Shown here in pieces: positions 34,433 to 45,633 of a stretch of DNA of 64,000 nucleotides. The stretch spans positions 14,768,952 to 14,832,951 of the forward strand of contig CM019065.1 of NCBI GenBank assembly GCA_009667805.1, in the 5' to 3' direction. The notes under the pieces were generated by a model that was given only the letters and a program-made list of their open reading frames with translations, was not told where the DNA came from and did not search any database. Positions within the stretch are counted from its first letter, which is position 1. Each line of letters opens with the position of its first letter. The stretch comes from Leptobrachium leishanense (Eukaryota > Chordata > Amphibia > Anura > Megophryidae). The position numbers and the translations under genes were made by a program.

Positions 34433-35655
34433 CTGCCAAAAACCACCCCAAAATATGTTCAGCAACATCTTTTGAGTAAATTGATACCACCCATGTATAG
34501 GTATGTCGGGTCATTTGGGGACTAATAGGCCTTATTTGGGGGGTGCACATTTCAGTTTTCCAACTTGGAATTTTCACATTTCGTCATCATGCACCCATGT
34601 CCTATTTGGGACATTTTTGAAGCCGGCCAAAGTAATTTACCCCCATCAAACCATATATTTTTAGAAAGGGCACACCCTAGGGTGCTTCAAAGAGTTGTAT
34701 TTTAACACTTTCCATTCTCTTTGTCAAACTTTCAGGTAGTCACTTTTTCTGTTATTTTTTCACACACATTGTACTTTAGGCATGAATTGTCAAATCCAGT
34801 TATGGGTTACTGCCAAAAAACACCCCAAAATATGTTCAGCAACATCTTCTGAGTTAAGGGATACCACCCATATATAGATTTGTTCCGTTGTTTTTGGGGT
34901 GCTACGCCAATCTTTTGACATGTGCTTGTCATTTTTCTGATTTGGCATATCTTCTTTGCTTATCTTCTTTTTAGGGGCCTTTTTACATACCCCAATTTTA
35001 TGAACGTGCATATATTTGGTAAGCTAACACCCCAAAGTATTGTAAATGGAGTGTTTTTATGCCATGGATGCAACTGTTTGCTCCAAACAAATTGGATACT
35101 GTTTGGTGGTCATTTTTCATTTTCACACCCACATCAGTTTTGGACTGTGATTAAGGAGACACCGTTGTCGGTTACTGCATGAAAACTCTCCAGGTTGTTT
35201 TCTGCAAGGTCTCCTGAGTACACCCATGCCCCCCATGCATAGGTTTGCCAGGATTTTGGGAAGGTTCAAATACAATTTTTATGACTTTGTCATTGGAGTT
35301 GAAATTGAGATTATTTCTTCAGCTAGGCCTATCTTTGGTTTTGGGTCTACCGCATACCTCAGTTTGAATTATTGCCAGAAAATTGTCTATATTTGTTATG
35401 TTGACACCCCAAGGTATTGCATATGGAGTGCTTTGATGCCATGGATGCAACGGTTTTAGCCCAAACCATTTGAGAAGGTGTGTGGCGGTAATTTTTCAAT
35501 TTTCAGATTTTCACACCCACATTAGATTTGGACTGTGATTTAGGAGACACTGTTGTCGGTTACTGCATGAAAACTCTCCAGGTTGTTTTCTGCAAGGTCT
35601 CCTGAGTACACCCATGCCCCCCATGCATAGGTGTGCAAAGATTTTGGCAAAATAC
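34433..35655. repeat. Ladder of diverged 370-390 bp tandem repeats inside piggyBac
   Basis: TTACTGCCAAAAA(A)CACCCC followed by AAAATATGTTCAGCAACATC recurs at about 34438 and 34806. A block with TTTGGACTGTGATT, GAAAACTCTCCAGGTTG and ACCCATGCCCCCCATGCATAGG recurs at 35123 and 35511 (period 388). Confidence 0.85.
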
Positions 35656-35762
35656 AGCACCAATTGTAGAACATAAAAATGTAGGAATAAAATGTAAAAG
35701 AAAAAGAAAAAAAAAACTAAACTGAACTGACTAGAAGAAAAAATAAAAAATAAAATCACAGA

Positions 35763-37068
35763 TCACGCACAGTGTGATACATCTTGAAACAGTCCAAGAC
35801 ACAGACCGGGTTGTCCAGGGCATTCTGGGCAGTAAAAGATTGTGTCTCTCCTCTGCCCCCTCTTGAAACACACCCTGCATCTTTTTTGGGGTTTCTGTTT
35901 GCCCTCAGCCCCAACTCTGTCCCCCATCACCGCCCGGGGAGCAGGTGCATCCTGGTACAAAAACCCCGAAATGACCTGGAGCTGAAACTATAAAAAGGAC
36001 AGCGTCACTCCGGGGTTTGCCTTTTTGCAGAGCAAAAAGGCATTGTGGGTTGCAATTTGCATCAGGTAAATTGCAACCTTTTTGTACAATGCCCTTGACT
36101 TCCACATAATCTGGTAGGGCTGGAGCAGCTGATCTGCCAGATCAAGCCCACCCATATGCCGGTTATAGGCTTTGATGCACACTGGCTTCCTGATGCACTC
36201 AGCTCTGCCACGTACAGAGACCTCCACAGACCTCTCAGTGTGGATGGTGGATAGAAGGTATACATCCTTCTTGTCTCTGTACTTGACCGCCAACAGCTCC
36301 TCCCTTCCCTTGTATTTCATTAGGGATTCATCTACGCAGATATTCCTTCCAGGTGTATAAGCCTCTGCAAACCTGGCGCCGAAGTGGGTAATCAGGGGGC
36401 GGATTTTATACAGCCTGTCAAACTGGGGATGCTCTCTAGGGGGGCACAGGCTGTTGTCACTGAAGTGCATGAAACGCAAAATGTTTTCATACCTTCTACG
36501 TGACATTGATTGGGGGTAAATGGGGGTAGAGCAGATGGGGCTACTGCTCCAGTAGGAGCGAATTGAGGGCTTCTTTATGATTCCCATCAGCATAGTAAGT
36601 GCCCAGAATTTCAGAAATTCTGGCACATCTAGCGGGGTCCATTGCTGCCTTGCCAAGTAGGAGTCTGGCTTCGCAGCACAATGCTGATGGGCATACAGAT
36701 TTGATTGGGCAACAATGTGGCCCAACAAATCATCCCCCATAAACACCTGCAAAAACTGTGGTGGTAAATCCTGCAACATCAATATTGATGCCAGGATTTG
36801 CCGTTAAATGAGGGATATCTGGCCTCTGGCCATGAGGCACTACCCACTCCTCAGCTGGAGCTGTGCGTCTCCGGCTGGCAGGTGGTTGCCCAGGATCTGC
36901 ATCAGAAACATCACTAGGAGATACATCAGCCAGCATAGATGATGTATCTAGCGATGTCTCTGAGCAGTTAGCGGGGTCAAAATCTGGGTCGGAGTCCGAC
37001 GCAGATCCCTCAGATTCTGACACCAGGATGGCATATGCCTCCTCGGCGCTGTACACCCTCTCAGACAT
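35763..37068 (-). pseudogene. piggyBac transposase, internally deleted and frameshifted
   Basis: The start MSERVYSAEEAYAIL at 37068 is followed by an acidic, Ser/Asp-rich N-terminus, usual for piggyBac transposases. A frameshift falls near 36730-36780. The second frame holds FLKFWALTMLMGIIKKPSIR, RRRYENILRFMHFSDN and NICVDESLMKYKGR, which carries the first catalytic Asp. It then jumps directly to KYRDKKDVYLLSTIH and YNRHMGGLDLADQ, which carries the last catalytic Asp. The stretch between, which in intact family members holds the second Asp near a DNFYTS-like motif, is missing. After an in-frame TAG the C-terminal cysteine-rich finger (CRVCFKRGQ ... CPECPGQPGLCLGLF) is preserved. The enzyme cannot be active as written. 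Confidence 0.9.
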
Positions 37069-37489
37069 AATAGAAATATATATATATATATATATATAAA
37101 TTTTATTGGTTCTCAAAAGAACCGTTGGGTTTCACAAGAAAATACAAATAAACACCTAAATCTCTTTAAATCCCTCTAAACCTGCCTCAATTTTTCTAAT
37201 CTCACTAAATCTACCTACAATCTCTAACCTGTCAAATCTGATCTCTCTCTCTCGCTCAACAAAACACAAGTGAGGAGAGGGAGGGAGAATCACAGAGGTC
37301 ACAGCCAATATTTACAAAATATTGACCTGACAAATTAGAAAATTTTGATTTTTTTTTAACTCTTGATTGGATGTTGCTAGCCTGCCTCTCTGATGAGGCA
37401 GGCTAGGAACATCCCCAAGATGACCCTGCCCTTAGAAGGGCAGCGCCATCTTGGCTGTCACATTTATTTATTTTTCCTTTTTTTTTTTT

Positions 37490-38019
37490 TTTTTTACACT
37501 TTTTTTAGTCTGCTGGGTGCCTTGATCCCTCGAGGCACCCAGCAGAGCACCTGATCACTCATGTGATCGTTTTTGTACTGCGTGCCACGATACCTCGTGG
37601 CACTCAGTACTTCCTGCCGCTACCGGAAGTGATCGCTCGGGGGGAGCGATCACAGACGGACCGGCGGCAGGTAACCATATTGCAAGGATGCCTCGATGTC
37701 AAGGCATCCCTGCAATATACTCAGAGCAGCTGGAAGCGATACCGATTGCTTCCAGCGCTCTGTAGAAGTGCAGGGCACCTTTCTGGTCAAACCGGATGTT
37801 GATCGCTCCCCCTGAGCGATCACAAGGGGCCCCGGCACTTCTGTCCGCCATTGCACGGATGCCTGGACTCCCAGGCTGCGTGCAATGGCCCTGGAGCTGC
37901 TGGAAGCGATCCGATCGCTTCCAGCGCTCAAAAGACCGCAGGACGTACCATGTACGTCAGCGGGTCTAAAAGAGACCCGCGGCCGTGACGTACATGGTAC
38001 GTCCGCGGTGACTAAGGGG
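37490..38019. repeat. Hairpin chain next to the piggyBac right end
   Basis: Successive hairpins include CTGCTGGGTGCC/GGCACCCAGCAG, GTGATCGCTC/GAGCGATCAC, ATATTGCAAGGATGCC/GGCATCCCTGCAATAT, GCTGGAAGCGAT/ATTGCTTCCAGC and GACGTACCATGTACGTC. The design is the same as in 1-1926. Confidence 0.88.
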
Positions 38020-38455
38020 TTAAACCTTTACCCCATCCAACATAACCTTTAGATCAGGGCCCCCCCAGGAGGTTTTGGAACTCCCATGCTGCTCTGCTCG
38101 TCAATTGCACTCAAGAAATTCTGGGAATTTTAGGCACCAACAGCAGGGGGGGGGGGGGGTCAGGGGTTTTGGACAGCCCTGCTTTTGACACTTAAAAGTT
38201 GCCTTCTTTACAACTGTCGACTCTGCATTTCGTCCGAGGTGACATGCTGCCAGCTTCCTGAAAGCCGTATCATGTCACGTGACCATAAAAGGGTCTGGTT
38301 TCCGAGATAGGGACTGCTTTCACTGAGATTCTGAGCAGAGCCAAGCCCCTGAGGGGTGAATCAGTCCTCAGGAGAGGGGCAAAAAGGCATTGAAGTTACT
38401 GTAACCACTGAATTTACAGTGAGTGGTCATAATCCCTTGAGTGTCCCTTTAAATG

Positions 38456-38720
38456 TACACTATATGGACATAATTATTGAATTTGGGTGTTTCAATACTT
38501 AGGCTGTGTCCTAATTAGACCCATTGGCACAGGTGTATAAAATCGCACACCTAGTCGTGCAGTCTGCATTTACAAACATTGGGATAAACATGGGTTGTTC
38601 TGAAGAGCTTCATTTCCATTCAAGCCTGACAGTGCCCAGACGCACAAACCAAGGACTGTAAAGACATGGTTGGAGGAGTTTAGTGCGGAAGAACTTGACT
38701 GGCCCACCATGGAAATGGAG
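38456..38720 (+). mobile_element. Tc1/mariner-like element, 5' fragment
   Basis: TACACTATATGGACATAATT is a typical end of this group. Downstream, TGTAAAGACATGG and GGAAGAACTTGACTGGCC look like joined pieces of a Tc1-like transposase gene, so most of the inside is deleted. Confidence 0.55.
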
Positions 38721-38799
38721 CAGAAAGAGGCAAGAAGTTCTCATTACAAAAGGTCTGACAACCAAACTGATACATGTTACCGCTGCCACAATAGGTAAT

Positions 38800-38940
38800 C
38801 AACCCTTTAAAGCTCAGCCCCCCAGATGTTTTGGAACTGCAATTCCCATGATGCTCAGTCTAATGAACGCTGAGCACCATGGGATATGCAGTTCCAAAAC
38901 ATCAAAACATGGGGGGGGGGGCACATTTGAGTAGCCTTGT
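38800..38940. repeat. Dispersed palindromic repeat (AGATGTTTTGGAACTGCAA)
   Basis: CCAGATGTTTTGGAACTGCA and TGCAGTTCCAAAACATC are inverted around CCATGATGCTCAGTC / GCTGAGCACCATGG. It is related to 38047-38160 and 43922-44053. Confidence 0.65.
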
Positions 38941-39254
38941 TTTAAACAGGAACCTCGACCATTCCTTTGATACATCTATGCTATTGCCTGAACCTCATCT
39001 GGGCTCTGGTGCCCCCCCCCTCTCTGAAATCGGGAAGCACAAATGAAACACACACACGACTTAGAAAGAAAAGGGAGTCGTCGTTACATAAGAGGATCCT
39101 AGGAATATCATGCGCAAAAGGTGACCTCGCACAAAAGGATTGATTTTAGTAATCTGAATATTCTGTATGGCAGGAACATGGAGCTCTCTTTCTGAACATT
39201 AAAGGTTCAATACGATTGTAAGGCAGGGGTTTGGTGTAAGGGACGTAGCAAAGC

Positions 39255-39950
39255 ATTCACCTATTCCAATATCTCTATGCTGATGACACCCAAATCTACC
39301 TTACCTCCCCCGATCGCTCGTTCGTGCAGGACCGTGTTACAGCCTGCCTATCGGCGGTCTCCAAATGGATGACCTCCCGTTTCCTAAAGCTCAACCTCCC
39401 CAAAACTGAACTTCTTCCCTCCTCTGCAGTCTGTTATTAATGCCTGTGCCAGACTCCTACACCTCACCCCTTTGTCAATCTCTACACTGGCTCCGTCTCC
39501 TTCAGAATCCAATTCAAAACACTGGTACTCACACAATGCTCTCCATAACCGAGTCCCTGCCCACATCTCCCTTATTAGCAGGTACATCCCATCCCGACCA
39601 CTTCGCTCTTCCAATGATCGGACGACAGCCTTCAAGACTTCTCCCAAGGTGCCCTCTTTCTATGGAACTCCCTCCCATGCAACAATAGACTCTCCATCTC
39701 TCCAGTCCTTCAAGAAGTCTCTGAAATTGCATTGCTGGAGTGAGCTGATGTACTTTTTTTTGCACCCTGCTACGTCACGTACTCTTTTACCCCTCACCTA
39801 AAGTGCCTCTTCGATTGTAAGCTCTCGAGCAGGGTGTTGCACTACTGTTCTGTGTGTTTAACCTGTATGTGTATTTGTTATGCTGTCTCGCCCATTTTAC
39901 AGCGCTACAGAACTTGTTACAGGTATTTATAAAAGCGCTAACTATTCCTG
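39255..39950 (+). mobile_element. L2 LINE, RT end and 3' tail
   Basis: [15 protein letters not shown] gives the catalytic YADD box of an L2 reverse transcriptase. SKWMTSRFLKLNLPKTE follows, then the 3' part with WNSLP-like and CTTCGATTGTAAGCTC sequence and a tail ending in TACAGCGCTACAG and ATAAAAGCGCTA. An internal deletion follows LPKTELLPSS. The frame is broken. Confidence 0.8.
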
Positions 39951-40131
39951 TTGTCAGCATCAAGAAGTTCTTTTAGAAAAAAGAAAAAAAAATGGAAGTC
40001 TAGTGAATTTAGGGTGTGCAAACAATAGAGATCTCTACCATAAAATATTTGCAAATGAAAAATTCAAATTCGGGAAAAAATGTTTTAAGTATAGAGGGGA
40101 AAAAAAAAAAAAAAAAGACACAGGAATAAAA

Positions 40132-40137
40132 TTTATT
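40132..40137 (-). terminator. Polyadenylation signal of UBL5
   Basis: AATAAA on the - strand lies about 245 bases after the UBL5 stop codon. Confidence 0.5.
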
Positions 40138-40380
40138 CAAATTTTATTATTAAAGCACAAAATATCAGAGCATATTACTACCAAATAAAAGTCTTGCATT
40201 ACTGATGCAAAAATAGGCTCATAGAACGAACTGAAGGTTTCAGTAGAAATTATGCAACTATAACCAGGTCGCAGACATTATGACGGCCATTGTGGAAGGT
40301 GCCCAGGTGTACTCCAGGAGAGGAGAATCCTTACATAAGAAAGGGGGTGTTCAATGGATTCCAAATAGGGCAGGAGAAAG

Positions 40381-40424
40381 TTATTGGTAATACAATTCCA
40401 GGTTCATCCCATCATGAATTTCAT
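40381..40424 (-). CDS. ubl5: UBL5 last coding exon
   Basis: The acceptor TTCTCCTACAG precedes the codons for (Y)[13 protein letters not shown] and TAA. Confidence 0.95.
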
Positions 40425-43400
40425 CTGTAGGAGAACGTCAAGGATCAACATGACAAATAAAAAAAATAAAAAAAACAGTACACTGAAATGATCGACAGAG
40501 CCAACAAGTTGGAAGGTGCCCGTCAAACTGGTCGGCTCTGCTGATGTTCCGTCAAATAAAAATACAGATCCCTCAATATATTTCATTAAAAATCGAGGTT
40601 GACCTCAAATTTTCCTAATGTAATGCATAGCTATCATGTTTGATAAGCTCCTCTACAGCTCAAACTGTGCAAACCTATGGTAAGTATTTAGAAGACTGGT
40701 GGTGCGTTTTGTTTATAGATTTTACAGTGAACCTGTAGCTGCCAGGTACAAATTCTCAGGGATAAGTGGAAAAGGTATACTGCTACAGATTCACATTAAC
40801 ACCGTCACTACCGATAGAGATATCTCGGACTTCAAAAAGGCACCATCTGGTGCCCCAAGAGATATCGTGATCTGCAGCCCAAAAGCAAATGAAATCCGTT
40901 TGCCACAAAGGAATTTTGTTTGCTTTTGGGCTGCAGAAGGTGCCCCTAAAGTGTTAGCCCTGTGAGCATAATGTCCAAAGAGCTAAACCTGTGTAAAAAA
41001 AAATCAGCTAATGAATGCTCTGACATATCAGGCTTTCAGCAGCCGATTCAGGGAAAAATAGAGCAGCAGATCAAACCTCTAACTCAATTTGGCAGTAGAC
41101 AGCACCATCTACTGGCCAAAAATAGGTAAGATATACAATGGGTATAAACTGCAGGGGATTTGTTGTGTTCTCCAGACTACAAGAGATGTCTGCTGAATAA
41201 GAAGCCAGGGAGCTTAAATACTTCTAATCTACCCCTGGTGTTGTCCTATGAATACATACCACACAACACAATGATGAGTCAGAATGGAGTCTATGGGTTG
41301 ATCACTATGGCTTAAGCCACATAGTGACGAGCAAGTGATGGAAAGATACTGGGCAATATCACACTTAACGCTCACACAGCTGAGCACTAAAATTAGCATA
41401 GGTGGCCCTAGCATAGGATGACCATATTACATTCTGAATGTCAACAGGTTAAAAAAAAAAAAAAAAAAAACGTTAGCAATTCAGATCTTGCACTTTCCAG
41501 CATGAGCTTACAGTACTTTGCTCTCCCCATGTTAAGCATAGGAAGTGCAGAGTTAATTAGCGTTTGTAATCCTTCCCAAGTGCTAACACTAATTACATCC
41601 TGCTGCGGTTAACTGAAAGTTACCCACAGCTTGGAGCTGTTTTTGTGGAATCAGTCAGCACCAGCTGAAACAAACCCCCCCCCTCCAGTCACATACTCTC
41701 CTCCCGCAACAAGAGCGGCTGCCCGATCCACCTCTTCTGGACGCCAGGAGCAGAGTGAGACTGGGGGAAAAAAAAGTTTCTCAGTCTCCGTACGCGAATC
41801 ACTCCACTGACCTGCAGGATCTTGAGGAGATATCCTGCAGTCGAAGCCTCAATGGAGTTTTATGGACTCCATGGAGGGGATGCTCAGCGAGTATCCTCCA
41901 GCTTAGCGCTATGATACGAGGCAGGCTGCTGAATCAGCGCCTTACCTGTAATGGGGAGCTAAAACGGGGACTCCAAGGAGAGACCTGCTGGCGCAGGTTC
42001 TTAGCATCCCTGTTTTAGCGGTATAATATTATACTAGTATTATGTAATACTGCCCACTGTGGGGCAATTTACAACCCAAAATATCACACAATGGATGCAC
42101 CCAGTGACAGTAAAATATTTTAACTAAAACATACAAGAGAAAAACAAAGCACATGTAAGATATCAGCAACATGAAATAAACACAATAAGGGCATTTCATG
42201 TTTTGGTGGTATTGGCCCTTTAAAACATGTATGTAAAATCAGATGGAGTAAAAGCCAAGACGCATTTCGCCTGTGTAGGATATTGGCTTCCTCGATTGGC
42301 TAAATAAAACTTTATGTTTACACTAATGTTTCTGACACTGACACAAAGTAACAAACTACCAATGTCAAGGCTGATTAGAAACAGAAAGGATACAATCAGA
42401 TAATGTCACATGGTCCTTGAATATGGTGTACCTAAAGAAAACAAGAGAAAAAGGAAAATGAGCAACCTGAACAAAGCATTCCTGTAGATTTCCATTCTTC
42501 AATGGCTGCAGCTTCCCAGTTGCCTTCTGCACATAGCTACAGATCCATAAACATGCAACACTAATACTTTCGGAGTACACTAGCAAAGCATTATGGATGT
42601 TGTAGTTCTTCGATGGCAGTGTAATTAAATTTTGGCTGCCCTTGCCTGAGATGAACAGTTACACAGACAGGTGAGCATTAAATGCTGAAATCCCATCTCA
42701 TGATATCCAAATCCTGTAATAGTATTAGCAGCGGACACTTCAGCCCCGGTATAAGCTCTCCGTGCACAAGCTCATAAGCAATATATGGATATACAGGCTC
42801 TAAATAACTCTTGTTCTAGCCAACTCACCATTTCTTCAACACAATCTTGTCGTGTCGGGTGCCGGTCTGGGCTGCGATGAGTTTCTTCAGATCCTTAATT
42901 GTATCTTCAGAGCTGCAGATGGTTGAATTAAGGAAACCTGGAGTTTTTCTCTACAAATAAGGGCCGCCGCGATTACCAGGAATGGAGTTGTTCAGGAAAC
43001 ACCAGTGCCTTCAACACAAGCACAGTTGTTGTACCAGTGTTAAGCTTCAGCGTTTCACTGAAGCTTCTCATGCAGCCATTTGGGGTTATGATGTCACAAA
43101 GCATCAGTGTTTGTCACCATTACAAGCAGAGACATATCCTGGTAAACTTCGGCAACCAGCGGCGATTGCTGAATAACTCCTATAAACTTTATCCCATGTG
43201 GACACCAAATCTTCTGGCTACACATTTTTTCTGGCACAATATAAAGGCTGCATCCCCTAATTTTGGACACTCAACTGTAACTACATAGAGGAACAAAAAA
43301 CTAGCGAGCTACTTTAGGAATTGGAGATTTAAGGATCAAATCTGTGAATTAAGTGTAAGATTTTAATTTCCTGTAAATATAATAAATATTTTGTCTTAAA

Positions 43401-45625
43401 AAGCCTGTTCTTATAAAATGGGCTGTGAAATTCCCCCCTCCATTTTTGTTAGTGTCAATACTGCATAGACAGTTGTTCCTTCTATAGGATATGAGCTGTG
43501 GCCGATTTCCTGTTATGTTCAGTGCAGGAAAATGTGCGCAGAAGCGGGAAGATGGGAAAAGGATTTCTTGTGAACCATATATGGTAGTAAGTTAACGGAG
43601 TGGCTAAACTTTGATGTTGTAATGTATCTGTACACTGATTATTAAAATTCACAGAATTTATAGCCAAATAGATCTGACTTAACGAGGAAAGCTAGACTTC
43701 TGAGAAAGACCAACACAGTTTCAGTGATTGATTCTTTTTGGGGGTCTCCGCCATGGCGTAGCGCAGCTCTTACTTCAGTTTTGATATATAAGAAGAAACT
43801 TGGAAAAGGTTTATGGTAATTATAATGAAAAATAGAATTGTTCATTAAGCATAAAAAGAAAAATACCCGAGTAGAGATTCTAGGCCTGTTTAATGCTCTG
43901 CGAACCACCCATTCTCTAAATCACAGGTCGGCAACCATGACCATCGTTTTTGGAACTACATTTCCCTTGAGGCTCTGCAAGCCCTATGAGCAACAGAGCA
44001 TCATGGGAGATGAAGTTCCAAAACATCTGGATGGCCAAGGTTGCTGACCCCTGATCTAAATTGATAGGCACTACAGATCATGCAGCCCCCTTTACCCCGA
44101 AATTTAGTCCGTGAGTAAAATTACCACCCCCCCAAATAAGTGATAACTACTCACCACTTTATAATTATTTCCTATATATTCACAGCCCATTTCCAGTCAA
44201 AAACATGGATGCCTCATGCATAGTACTAGTTACAATAATAAAAATTATATATATTTTTTTTATGTGTAGATTTGATAAGCAGGGTTGGTCCAATAAAAAA
44301 AAAAAAATCACTACTAAGCACTGCTCTACTCTAGTGGTTTTGGCATCTGGACTAACATTACTATTAAAAGACAAGCTTTCGATAGTATAGATCTCTTCTT
44401 CAGGTCTGGACGCTATACCGAGTACAGGCTCCAGATCTGAAGAGGAACGGTATACTATTAATATTGAAAGCTTTTCTATTAAACGTAACATTCGTCCAAT
44501 AAGGATAAAAAGGTATCACTACGCACTGAAATCTCAAGTGATTTTGGCATCTGGACCAACACTGCCTATCAAATCTACACATAATATAGACATACGTATA
44601 GCCTCATTAACCTTCCTGCTGATTTTCCCCGAGTGTGGCTCGGGGTTAAGTTTCACTGCTGAAAGCGGTAACCCGGAGTCACACTTGGGCTGGATACATA
44701 CCTTTATCTGCGCTCCCTTTGCTGTCATCCCACAATCGCATTCTCCTCAGTTCGATCACGGCGTCCTGCTTCCCTTCGAGAGAAGGGAACCAGGACGCCG
44801 TGATCGTACAAAAAGGTGACTGCGGGGATCAGTTAGCGAGTACAGGGACAGGTATGTATACAGCCCGAGTGTGGCTCCGGGTTACCGCTTTCAGCAATGA
44901 ATTTAACCCTGAGCCAAACTCAGGGAAAACCGCCAGATATAAAAAAAAATATATGTTCAGATTCTGACATAAAATGTCAGAATTGGAACACCAGTGAGGT
45001 GAACTCTTGAACACATCAAGGATCACATATTAACGGCAGCGGTTATTGCACAATATTATAGTTGTGCCCCGCAAGGCTGACTCATTCTGGAGCCTCTCAC
45101 TTATTCCACAGAATAGAGACTGTCATTAGCACAGAAGTCCACATGACAAAGGTATATTCACTAAAGGTGAAACGCAAGAGAATGTCAGGCAATGAGGACA
45201 ATCTACACCTAATAGACAATTTGGAAAGTGAGATAAATGGGAGAATTCTTCTGGTTTGGCTATTTTGACCTAGAATTTTCACTGACGACAAATTTTCCCG
45301 GGAGTTTCACCTTTAGTGAATAGACCTGTATATCTATGCATTTGGTAGCACAATGTATAGATATTTAAATGAAAGTTCTTCAAATATAAGCATCATTGTT
45401 AGAAAATAAAAAAAAGCTATTTTTATGAAAATCATGAAGTTATTTTAAGAGATTTGGTCCTGCCAATAAAGCTTATTTTGATTTGATTTGAGAGATGACA
45501 CTCCTCACTGGCACCTATTGAAACGTGCACCTTAATTTCCAATTATTTTTTTGCCATAACAAAGGATACTTGCATTTTACTCGGACCTTCTTCCCCAAAC
45601 GGTCATTACAAACAACCTCGATCAT
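40381..45625 (-). CDS. ubl5: Ubiquitin-like protein 5 (Hub1), 73 aa in four coding exons
   Basis: Exons 45625-45570, 42912-42829, 42431-42394 and 40424-40381 join to 222 nt, exactly 73 codons and a stop, the usual UBL5 length. The start is [18 protein letters not shown], the middle [18 protein letters not shown] and YTIFKDHV, and the end [14 protein letters not shown]. It therefore has the double-tyrosine ending instead of a C-terminal di-glycine, so it acts by non-covalent binding. Asp22, used by yeast Hub1 to bind the HIND element of Snu66, and His63 are present. UBL5 works with the spliceosome and in the mitochondrial unfolded-protein response. All junctions are GT-AG. Substitutions compared with mammals are few and conservative. 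Only the N-terminal exon lies outside the repeat-rich 40-43 kb part. The kelch-like gene converges on it. Confidence 0.96.
40425..42393. other. UBL5 intron 3: short inverted repeats, otherwise unassigned
   Basis: A hairpin near 40870-40940 pairs GCAGCCCAAAAGCAAA with TTTGCTTTTGGGCTGC. A motif element (GAGGAAGCCAATATCC ... GGCGAAATGCGTC on -) lies at 42180-42310. The GC-richer block 41690-42010 was not recognised. Confidence 0.45.
42394..42431 (-). CDS. ubl5: UBL5 coding exon 3 (38 nt micro-exon)
   Basis: The acceptor TTGTTTTCTTTAG and donor GTATCC bound the codons for (W)[12 protein letters not shown](Y). Confidence 0.94.
42829..42912 (-). CDS. ubl5: UBL5 coding exon 2
   Basis: 84 nt between acceptor ATCTGCAG and donor GTGAGT, coding for the stretch around [20 protein letters not shown]. 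Confidence 0.96.
43922..44053. mobile_element. hAT-like MITE, 132 bp
   Basis: The ends CACAGGTCGGCAACC and GGTTGCTGACCCCTG are imperfect inverted repeats. The 8-bp flanks are CTCTAAAT and ATCTAAAT (one difference). It is inside UBL5 intron 1. Confidence 0.7.
44262..44590. repeat. Inverted repeat with CTGAAGAAGAG...CGAAAGCTTG motif
   Basis: The left arm (GTAGATTTGATAAGCAG, TTTTGGCATCTGGAC, AAGCTTTCGATAGTATAG) is mirrored at 44420-44590. On the - strand it reads GACCTGAAGAAGAGATC followed by CGAAAGCTTGTC. Confidence 0.7.
44607..44945. mobile_element. TTAA-anchored palindromic element
   Basis: TTAACCTTCCTGCTGATTTT begins at 44607. The arms 44627-44705 and 44848-44935 mirror each other (CCCGAGTGTGGCTC, GAAAGCGGTAACCCGG versus CCGGGTTACCGCTTTC), around a central hairpin GATCACGGCGTCCTG/CAGGACGCCGTGATC. 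No TTAA was found at the right end. Confidence 0.6.
45151..45328. mobile_element. Palindromic MITE, GGTATATTCACTAAAGG ends
   Basis: It starts GGTATATTCACTAAAGGTGA and ends TTTCACCTTTAGTGAATAGACC. The inner AGTGAGATAAATGGGAGAAT segment is shared with 2377-3311 and 20736-20917. Confidence 0.75.
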
Positions 45626-45633
45626 GGTAAAAC
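45570..45633 (-). CDS. ubl5: UBL5 first coding exon
   Basis: The exon opens after TTCTTCTCTTTAAG at 45633. The ATG is at 45625-45623 and the donor is GTATCC after 45570. It codes for [18 protein letters not shown] plus two bases of the next codon. The eight bases before ATG are 5' UTR. Confidence 0.95.

Larger units (their letters stand above)
32903..38023 (-). mobile_element. piggyBac element, 5.1 kb, TTAA-flanked
   Basis: TTAA (32903-32906) is followed by CCCCTTAGTGACCG, and CGGTGACTAAGGGG is followed by TTAA (38020-38023): inverted ends of about 14 bp with one mismatch and exact TTAA duplication. A broken transposase lies on - (37068-35763). Between the left end and the transposase is a ladder of about 370-390 bp repeats. 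Between the transposase and the right end is a chain of hairpins. Two Harbinger-like MITEs (32997-33432, 33997-34423) are nested inside. Confidence 0.92.
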
